DNA from: Candidatus Riflebacteria bacterium HGW-Riflebacteria-2
Lineage (GTDB): Bacteria > Muiribacteriota > Ozemobacteria > Ozemobacterales > Ozemobacteraceae
Assembly: GCA_002839435.1 (NCBI GenBank)
Contig: PGYA01000011.1
Coordinates: 62,001 to 126,000, forward strand
DNA length: 64,000 bases
Direction of reading: 5' to 3'
Both the position numbers and the translations under genes were made by a program. Positions 57,853-64,000 of the stretch are shown here, one piece after another (position 1 is the stretch's first letter; the number at the start of each line of letters is the position of its first letter). The notes below the pieces were generated by a model. That model saw only the letters and a program-made list of their open reading frames with translations, had not been told where the DNA came from and searched no databases.

Positions 57853-58712
57853 TGAAAAAAAGTATGCGCCAAAACAGTGGTATCGCAATCGTCGTGGCTG
57901 TGTTTTTTGCATTCTGTATGCTGATTCTTTTTGTTGCCATGATGTTCAGGCAGTCGAACACTGCCCTGCATAATCAGCTGACTATAGATGAGCGCCAGGC
58001 TTTTTTTGCCGCCCGCGCCGCCATGCAGCACTTTCTGCTCAAGGCAAAACTGTTTCCTACAGAGCTTTATGATGCCGTCGAAATTTCGCAGGGAAAGAAC
58101 CCGCTATGCACTTTTGCCGAGTTCGAAGGCGGCACTGACTCTGGCCAGCCGGCTTTTGAGCCGATGGCCACCCGCTCAGACCTTTACGTTCGGGTGCGGC
58201 CTGAGCGAGAACTTGACATAAACCAGCAACCAAAGTATTTCTACCACCAGCTTCCTGGCAAAAATGCCTATATCAGACTGGGCAGCTATCATAACCCCGA
58301 TTATCGTTTTCTGGCACCAGGTCTTGCCAGAAGTGAGCCAGAAGATCGCTATGTCAAGCCTTCTCCACCGCCTGTGTCGGCTAATGCCGGCAAATATCTG
58401 GCTTATTATATTCGTGACTGCAGTAATATGCTGATGGACGGTGCGCGCATGCAACCTCCTCTAGAAGTGGTTATTTCTCCGCAGGTTAAGAGTATCAACG
58501 AATGGGATGCCGCTACCATGGATGGTTATCCATATACGATGAGCTATAAAGTCACTGAGGTAAAGATCCAGTCGATCAAGGGCCTGCGTAAATACGGGGA
58601 AGAAGCCATCGAAGTCAGCGTCGAAGGTACCGCAAAGAATTTTCAGGGCAAGCTGATTCCGCAGACCCAGAAGCGTGTTCAGCGAATAACCAGAACAGGA
58701 GCGGTAGATTGA
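57852..58712 (+). CDS. PilX/GspK-like minor pseudopilin
   Basis: A 286-residue protein with a short basic leader and SGIAIVVAVFFAFCMLILFV. Unlike ordinary pilins it has no Glu at position +5, a feature of GspK/PilX tip subunits. DERQAFFAARAAMQ follows, typical of the first helix of this group. It is coupled to the genes on both sides by 1- and 4-base overlaps. Confidence 0.8.
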   Translation: MKKSMRQNSGIAIVVAVFFAFCMLILFVAMMFRQSNTALHNQLTIDERQAFFAARAAMQHFLLKAKLFPTELYDAVEISQGKNPLCTFAEFEGGTDSGQPAFEPMATRSDLYVRVRPERELDINQQPKYFYHQLPGKNAYIRLGSYHNPDYRFLAPGLARSEPEDRYVKPSPPPVSANAGKYLAYYIRDCSNMLMDGARMQPPLEVVISPQVKSINEWDAATMDGYPYTMSYKVTEVKIQSIKGLRKYGEEAIEVSVEGTAKNFQGKLIPQTQKRVQRITRTGAVD

Positions 58713-59455
58713 GATATTTCAGGTTTGGCAGAAATGCTTTTACTTTGATCGAAATTCTCATCGCCAGTATCGTACTGGCAGTTTTCATGACCGGAGTGTA
58801 TCAGCTATTTATCGGTGGCAGCAAAACAGCCGGGCGCGCGCAATGGATTACCGGCACTGTCGATCAGATGCGCAATGCCCTGCAGCTTATCAGCCGCGAC
58901 ATCCGCAGTGCGACTTACCCGACAACCCTGTTTTCTGATACCTTTTTTGATCCCTGCGATAATACTGACATCTCGGTTCCGGCACAGTATTATCTGCGCA
59001 TTCTCAAAGATGGTGAGCCGATAAAAGCGCCTTCCAGCGGCGAACTCAAGATAATGAGCTGGGTTATGTGCGAACCCGAAAAACCACCTGAGCAGCCTGG
59101 AAAGCTGGTACGCAACGAGATCTGGCTCGATCACGCGATCGATACGCCGGGTGGTCCGGTTGCCAATATGCGCATCAAGACCGAAGCTTACACTTATACG
59201 ACGAACCCCCAGGGTTCTTATGCCAAGTCTGGAAACCTCAGTTTAAGCCAGATTTCTGAAGAATCACGCGACCGTGTAATTGTTAATGATGTTGAATCTA
59301 TCGAGTTCTCGGTCGCTGGAACCATCCCGCCTGAAAAACCTGTGGACTTTTTCCCGATTTCCGTTAAAATACGTACCCTGTATCCGAAAGATGAAAAAGT
59401 TTCTAAGGAAAATTCGATAATGGCGACTCCGCAGGTCGGTATTGATACATTTTAA
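58709..59455 (+). CDS. Type IV pseudopilin, PilW/GspJ-like
   Basis: A 248-residue protein starting at TTG 58709, inside the previous stop (TTGA), with AGGAG 7 bases upstream. The prepilin motif GRNAFTLIEILIASIVLAVF has the cleavage site before Phe and Glu at +5. The first helix continues with MRNALQLISRDIRSATYP, as in PilW/GspJ. With the two preceding genes it supplies a minor pseudopilin complex. Confidence 0.85.
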   Translation: MRYFRFGRNAFTLIEILIASIVLAVFMTGVYQLFIGGSKTAGRAQWITGTVDQMRNALQLISRDIRSATYPTTLFSDTFFDPCDNTDISVPAQYYLRILKDGEPIKAPSSGELKIMSWVMCEPEKPPEQPGKLVRNEIWLDHAIDTPGGPVANMRIKTEAYTYTTNPQGSYAKSGNLSLSQISEESRDRVIVNDVESIEFSVAGTIPPEKPVDFFPISVKIRTLYPKDEKVSKENSIMATPQVGIDTF

Positions 59456-59478
59456 AAATAACTGTATAGTGTTACACC

Positions 59479-60237
59479 ATGTCTAAAAAGTGGCATCAAC
59501 TAGAGAAACTTGACCACAAGGCTCTCAAAAAGCTTCAAGCCGAGCGCGAAAGAGCGGCAAAGCAGGCCCAGGAGGCCGAAGAGAACAAGCGCAAGATGAT
59601 AATCGGCGGCGCTGTTCTTTTTGGCATAGTTGTTCTGATGATTTTTGCCCGGATCATGCACAGCCGTTCAGCCAGCCTGGCCCGCCAGGAAGAACGCGCC
59701 AAAATGCTGTTCTCACGAATTTCCGATTTCAGCGGCAAGGTCGAGCACCGTAACATTGGCACCTGGGATAGACTCAACGACAAGTTCGAGTTCGACAAGG
59801 AATTTACTTATAAAACCGGCGAAGAATCGACGGTTACCGTTCAGATGCAGCTCGACAATCAGGTCAAACTTTTTCCAATGTCAGAAATGACCGTTTATCC
59901 GCCCACTCTCAATGATACTGAAAACAAGATCGAAAAAGAGCCGGTTCTTCTCACCCGTGGCGAACTGACCGCCGCCATTTCACTCGATGGTCGCGGTGTT
60001 CTCGAAATAGAGGTTGCCGACGTCGTTGTGGTTGGTGCCTCGGGCCTTTTCAAGGTCATATATGACGTAGAAAAGGGCAAAGGTGAAGTGGTCGTCAAGA
60101 ACGGCCTCGTCGAGGTTGGCAAAAAACGCGGCGGCGGCCGCCCGGTAAAAGTTTCCGGTTTTTACAAAGTCACTTTTGGCGAAGGCGAAATCAGCACCCC
60201 GACCCAGGCGAGCGTTATTCAATACGACTGGCGCTGA
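59479..60237 (+). CDS. Membrane protein with a FecR-like periplasmic domain
   Basis: A 252-residue protein. A basic, Gln/Glu-rich N terminus (about 1-38) precedes one transmembrane segment (about 41-60). The periplasmic part has FecR-like beta strands (GEESTVTVQMQLDNQVKLFP split, VLLTRGELTAAISLDGRG, VGASGLFKVIYDVEKGKGE), recalling the regulator domain at 31921-33156. No sigma factor is adjacent. It lies between the pseudopilins and uvrA and may help anchor the pseudopilus (inference). Confidence 0.7.
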   Translation: MSKKWHQLEKLDHKALKKLQAERERAAKQAQEAEENKRKMIIGGAVLFGIVVLMIFARIMHSRSASLARQEERAKMLFSRISDFSGKVEHRNIGTWDRLNDKFEFDKEFTYKTGEESTVTVQMQLDNQVKLFPMSEMTVYPPTLNDTENKIEKEPVLLTRGELTAAISLDGRGVLEIEVADVVVVGASGLFKVIYDVEKGKGEVVVKNGLVEVGKKRGGGRPVKVSGFYKVTFGEGEISTPTQASVIQYDWR

Positions 60238-60246
60238 CACTCAAAC

Positions 60247-63126
60247 ATGATAAAGATTGTTAAAGCACGGGTGCATAACCTGAAAGATCTCAGCCTCTGC
60301 ATCCCTGACGGCAAGCTTACCGTCATCACCGGCGTGTCCGGTTCCGGCAAGTCTTCGCTGGCGTTCGATACCATTCACGCCGAAGGTCAGCGCCGCTACA
60401 TGGAATCACTTTCATCTTATGCCCGCCAGTTCCTGCAGCAGATGGAAAAGCCCGACGTCGAAAGCATCGAAGGCCTGTCGCCGACCATCGCGATTCAGCA
60501 GAAATCGACATCACGTAATCCACGTTCGACGGTGGGTACCATCACCGAGCTTTACGATTATTTCAGACTGCTGTTTGCCGCTGTCGGCCAGCCGCACTGC
60601 CCAGAATGCGGGGAAAAGGTCGAAAGTGCCAGCGTTGGTCAGATAGTCGCTGCCCTGCTGCAGCACCCAGATGACACGAGAATCACCCTGATGGCACCGG
60701 TTGTTCGCAGCCGCAAAGGCGAATACAGCAAGGTTTTTGAGGAACTGCGCCGCGAGGGGTTGTCGCGCGTTCGTGTCGATGGCGACATGTGGTCGCTCGA
60801 CGACGAAATTCCCGAACTCGACCGCAATAAAAAGCACGATATCGAAGTTGCGGTCGATCGTATCAAACTTGGTAGCGCTGATCGCGAGCAGACTTCGGCG
60901 CGCCTCAATGAAGCGGTTGAACTCTGTTTTAAACTGGCCGAAGGGCAGCTGCTGGTCGTTATTGATACCGGCAAACCGGTCGAAAAGCTGTTCAGCGAAA
61001 ATCTGCGTTGCTCACGCTGCGACATTTCGCTGCCCGAAATCAAGCCTCGCCTGTTCTCGTTTAACGCACCCTACGGGTCATGTCCGGCATGTTCCGGATT
61101 AGGTTTTCAGCTGATCGTAGATCCTGATCTGGTAGTTCCCGATCCCGACCTGTCGATTTCAGAAGGCGCGATTGCCTCTGAAAACTTCACTGATTCAACT
61201 TTTTCGCGACAGTGGATGGAAGGTCTCGCCCAGCATTACAAGTTTTCGCTCAATGCGCCTTTTAAAGGCCTGTCGTCTGAGGTAAAGAACATCATTCTGC
61301 ATGGCTCGGGCAACAAGGTGCTCAAGGTGAATTACAAAGGTCGCACCATGGCCGGGTCACTTACCAAGCCTTTTGAGGGCGTTATTCCGACACTTTCGCG
61401 GCGTTACCGCGAAACCAGGTCCGAAGGAGCGCGCAATTTTTATGAGCGTTTCATGCGCACTTTGCCGTGCCCTGAATGTCAGGGGCGTCGCCTCAATCCG
61501 ATCGCGCTTTCGGTTAAGATCGAAGGTGAAAACATTCATGAGTTGTCACAACATGCGGTTGGTGAACTGGTTGATTTTTTCGCCGGACTCAAACTTAGCG
61601 AGCGCGAGCGGTTCATCTGCAAGAAGATTCTCGAACAGATCAATAATCGTCTGAGGTTTTTAAAAGACGTCGGGCTTGATTATCTCGATCTGTCGCGGGC
61701 GGCGCATACCCTTTCAGGCGGCGAGGCACAGCGAATCAGACTGGCAACCCAGATCGGCTCGGCCCTTGTCGGTATTACCTACGTGCTCGACGAACCGAGT
61801 ATCGGTTTGCATCCTCGTGATAACCGCAGATTGATCGATACCCTCAAAAAATTGCGGGACCTCGGCAATACTGTGCTGGTCGTCGAACATGACCGCGAAA
61901 TCATGCAGGAAGCCGACCATCTGATCGATCTCGGGCCTGGCGCTGGTATCGAAGGTGGCACTCTGGTTTCGGCCGGATCGCCGGAACTAGTAACTGCCGA
62001 CAAAATGAGCATGACTGGCAAGTTTTTGAGTGGCAGCGAATTTATTCCGACTCCACTGGTACGTCGCGAAGGTAACGGTCGCTGGCTGACTTTAAAAGGC
62101 GCTACTCATAATAACCTCAAGAATATTGATGTTGCTGTTCCGCTTGGTAAGCTGGTCGTTGTGACTGGAGTCTCAGGATCCGGCAAATCAAGCCTTGTCA
62201 GTGATACGCTTTTTCCGATTCTCAACAACCAGATCAACCGTTCGCGTCTTGAAGTTGGCGCTTACCGAAAGATCGAGGGTATAGAACATATCGATAAGGT
62301 AGTCAATATCGACCAGGACCCGATTGGTCGCTCACCCCGCTCTAACCCGGCAACCTACACCGGTATCTTCACTCCAATTCGCGATCTGTTTTCGCAGACA
62401 GTCGAAGCGAAGACCCGCGGTTATGCGCCAGGTCGTTTCAGTTTCAACGTCAAGGGCGGTCGTTGCGAGGTTTGTGAGGGTTCTGGTCAGATTCAGATTG
62501 AGATGCACTTTCTGCCAGACGTCTTTGTGACCTGCGATCAGTGTAAAGGCCGTCGTTTCAACGATGAAACCCTGAAGGTCAGGTTTAAAGGCCTCAATAT
62601 TGCGCAGGTGCTCGATTTGAGTGTTAACGATGCTCTGCCGTTCTTTGAAGCTTTTACTGCAATCAGAAGACGTCTGCAGACACTTGTCGATGTTGGTCTC
62701 GGCTATATAACGCTGGGGCAGGCAAGTACGACGCTTTCTGGCGGCGAGGCACAGCGCGTTAAGCTGGCGACCGAACTGTCGAAAGTCGCTACCGGCTCGA
62801 CTTTTTATCTGCTGGATGAACCGACCACCGGTCTGCATTTTCAGGATGTCCGCTGCCTGCTCGATGTGCTGGCACGACTTGTCGATAAGGGCAATACGGT
62901 GTTGGTCGTCGAGCACAACCTCGATGTTATCAAGACTGCCGATTATATCATCGATCTTGGCCCCGAAGGCGGCGACCGCGGTGGTTCGCTGGTGGCTTCC
63001 GGCACACCCGAAGAAGTCGCAGCAGTAAAAGAGTCACTGACTGGGCGTTTTATTGCCGAAGACATGCAGCGTACCACTGTTCTGAGTAAAAACAGTCGAT
63101 CCGGCCGGAGAAAATCACATGGCTAA
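60247..63126 (+). CDS. uvrA: Excinuclease ABC subunit A (UvrA)
   Basis: A 959-residue damage-recognition ATPase of nucleotide excision repair. It has two ABC modules, each with Walker A (GVSGSGKSS twice), signature [13 protein letters not shown] and Walker B ([14 protein letters not shown] and [15 protein letters not shown]). The zinc modules read CPECG, CSRC...CPAC and CEVCEGSG...[22 protein letters not shown] and [11 protein letters not shown] match the family. No good ribosome site precedes the ATG, 9 bases after the previous stop. Its stop overlaps radA by 8 bases. Confidence 0.96.
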   Translation: MIKIVKARVHNLKDLSLCIPDGKLTVITGVSGSGKSSLAFDTIHAEGQRRYMESLSSYARQFLQQMEKPDVESIEGLSPTIAIQQKSTSRNPRSTVGTITELYDYFRLLFAAVGQPHCPECGEKVESASVGQIVAALLQHPDDTRITLMAPVVRSRKGEYSKVFEELRREGLSRVRVDGDMWSLDDEIPELDRNKKHDIEVAVDRIKLGSADREQTSARLNEAVELCFKLAEGQLLVVIDTGKPVEKLFSENLRCSRCDISLPEIKPRLFSFNAPYGSCPACSGLGFQLIVDPDLVVPDPDLSISEGAIASENFTDSTFSRQWMEGLAQHYKFSLNAPFKGLSSEVKNIILHGSGNKVLKVNYKGRTMAGSLTKPFEGVIPTLSRRYRETRSEGARNFYERFMRTLPCPECQGRRLNPIALSVKIEGENIHELSQHAVGELVDFFAGLKLSERERFICKKILEQINNRLRFLKDVGLDYLDLSRAAHTLSGGEAQRIRLATQIGSALVGITYVLDEPSIGLHPRDNRRLIDTLKKLRDLGNTVLVVEHDREIMQEADHLIDLGPGAGIEGGTLVSAGSPELVTADKMSMTGKFLSGSEFIPTPLVRREGNGRWLTLKGATHNNLKNIDVAVPLGKLVVVTGVSGSGKSSLVSDTLFPILNNQINRSRLEVGAYRKIEGIEHIDKVVNIDQDPIGRSPRSNPATYTGIFTPIRDLFSQTVEAKTRGYAPGRFSFNVKGGRCEVCEGSGQIQIEMHFLPDVFVTCDQCKGRRFNDETLKVRFKGLNIAQVLDLSVNDALPFFEAFTAIRRRLQTLVDVGLGYITLGQASTTLSGGEAQRVKLATELSKVATGSTFYLLDEPTTGLHFQDVRCLLDVLARLVDKGNTVLVVEHNLDVIKTADYIIDLGPEGGDRGGSLVASGTPEEVAAVKESLTGRFIAEDMQRTTVLSKNSRSGRRKSHG

Positions 63127-64000
63127 GGCTCGCAGCCGATTTGCCTGCCGGTCATGCGGGCAGGTTTTCCCAAAATGGCAGGGACAATGTACGTCATGCC
63201 AGGAATGGAACACCATCGAGCAGGAAGCTGAAACCTCAGATGCCCGGCGTGTGCCGATGCAGAACCCAGGCGGCAGCCTCGCGATAATTCAGACTCTCGA
63301 AGATGTCGCCATGGAAAACTCGACACGCTGGCCGACTGGCGTAGATATATTTGACGAACTTATTGGCGGCGGGCTGGTGCCGGGTGGTATAACGCTTATA
63401 GGTGGCGAGCCGGGTGTCGGAAAATCGACATTCATGCTGCAGCTGGTGTCGCGTCTTGGCGTTACTATCAAGCCGCTTGCTTATATTTCCGGCGAAGAAT
63501 CGGCGACGCAGATCAAGTTGCGGGCAGAGCGCCTTCGCATCGGTAACGGCAGCGACATCATACTGGTTTCTGAGCAGAATCTTGATTCGGCGCTGAACGG
63601 GCTGGCTTCATATCTGCCGCGCCTTCTTGTTGTCGATTCGATTCAGACTGTCTACACGCCGCAGGTCGAAGCGACTCCGGGTTCAGTTTCGCAGATCCGC
63701 GAATGTGCCGCTATTTTGACAAAGTTTGGTAAAGACCGCGGTCTGCCGATTTTTATCATCGGCCATGTCACCAAAGATGGAGCTATTGCCGGGCCAAAGA
63801 TTCTCGAGCACATGGTTGATACGGTGCTTTATTTCGAAGGTGACGTAAACTCCAATTTCAGAATTTTACGCGTTTTCAAGAATCGTTATGGCGCTACCGG
63901 CGAGGTTGCAGTGTTTCAGATGACCGACAAGGGTCTCAGCCCGGTGCTAAATCCTTCTGATCTTTTTATCAGCCGCCAGCGCAGCGATGCGCCCGGTGTC
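63119..64000 (+). CDS. radA: DNA repair protein RadA/Sms, cut by the window end
   Basis: The first 294 residues of RadA are present; the C-terminal Lon-like part is lost at the window edge. It starts at ATG 63119 with CCGGAG upstream, overlapping the uvrA end by 8 bases. Features are the zinc finger CRSCGQVFPKWQGQCTSC, Walker A GGEPGVGKST, Walker B LLVVDSIQTVYTP, and the RadA motif as KNRYGATGEV (usually KNRFG). It is a branch-migration helicase in recombination and, in many bacteria, natural transformation. Confidence 0.94.
   Translation, partial: MAKARSRFACRSCGQVFPKWQGQCTSCQEWNTIEQEAETSDARRVPMQNPGGSLAIIQTLEDVAMENSTRWPTGVDIFDELIGGGLVPGGITLIGGEPGVGKSTFMLQLVSRLGVTIKPLAYISGEESATQIKLRAERLRIGNGSDIILVSEQNLDSALNGLASYLPRLLVVDSIQTVYTPQVEATPGSVSQIRECAAILTKFGKDRGLPIFIIGHVTKDGAIAGPKILEHMVDTVLYFEGDVNSNFRILRVFKNRYGATGEVAVFQMTDKGLSPVLNPSDLFISRQRSDAPGV

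Overview
The window comes from a Gram-negative-type (diderm) bacterium of medium GC content. Support for a diderm envelope: an exported LysM/beta-barrel-like protein (54094-55392), minor pseudopilins (56962-59455) and many exported proteins. Several genes point to anaerobic or microaerobic life: a tungsten-type aldehyde:ferredoxin oxidoreductase with a polyferredoxin partner, a tungstate ABC transporter, and ThyX in place of ThyA. The lineage cannot be fixed without a search. The style of the pseudopilin-related proteins (a GspG-like stretch with an ANQR...EMY.MDN signature) suggests a deep-branching phylum such as Candidatus Riflebacteria, but this is an inference of modest strength. There is no rRNA, transposase, integrase, phage module or CRISPR array. 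Two tRNA genes are present: Gly-CCC and Leu-CAA, both on the minus strand.

Layout. 0-1.6 kb: the 3' end of a gene, tRNA-Gly, a palindromic repeat, and a coupled pair of paralogous TerB-like proteins. 1.7-10.3 kb: a membrane-bound class III nucleotide cyclase converging on an operon of a DUF2760 coiled-coil membrane protein and two non-canonical Hsp70 proteins. 10.6-19.3 kb: a tungsten region, with tupA, a glutathione-peroxidase-like gene, tupBC and a HEAT-like protein on the plus strand, facing a minus-strand operon of a CxxCxxCC protein, a polyferredoxin, the tungsten oxidoreductase and an exported ankyrin protein. 19.4-21.9 kb: an RRM protein, then a sensorless sigma-54 activator, ComFB and a STAS protein, then ribosomal protein L31. 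22.0-27.7 kb: thyX, a chorismate mutase with a decayed prephenate dehydratase domain, trkAH and mnmA.

28-41.5 kb: an exported protein of unknown function, two GT-C-like membrane proteins, tRNA-Leu, a 49-residue zinc-ribbon protein, a FecR-like protein, HU, a PilB/GspE-like protein whose ATPase motifs are destroyed immediately followed by an intact PilT-like ATPase with a proline-rich leader, typA, and a TPR-polysaccharide deacetylase. 41.7-55.4 kb: an ECF-like sigma factor with a coupled membrane protein and an exported GspG-like protein, a LOG-family protein, glycyl-tRNA synthetase, an orphan DNA methyltransferase, a DUF4097 protein, an RNase II-type exonuclease, a sigma-like unknown, a tandem pair of Cys-rich paralogues, a molybdenum-cofactor carrier-like protein and the LysM protein. 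55.6-64 kb: one co-oriented run of PIN-PhoH, three pseudopilins, a FecR-like membrane protein, uvrA and radA (cut by the window end).

The strongest candidates for undescribed biology are the pseudo-ATPase/PilT pair, the DUF2760-Hsp70-Hsp70 operon, the tungsten region with its exported ankyrin partner, and the sigma factor/membrane protein/exported pseudopilin-domain cassette. All functional assignments were made by eye from motifs and gene order; no database search was run.
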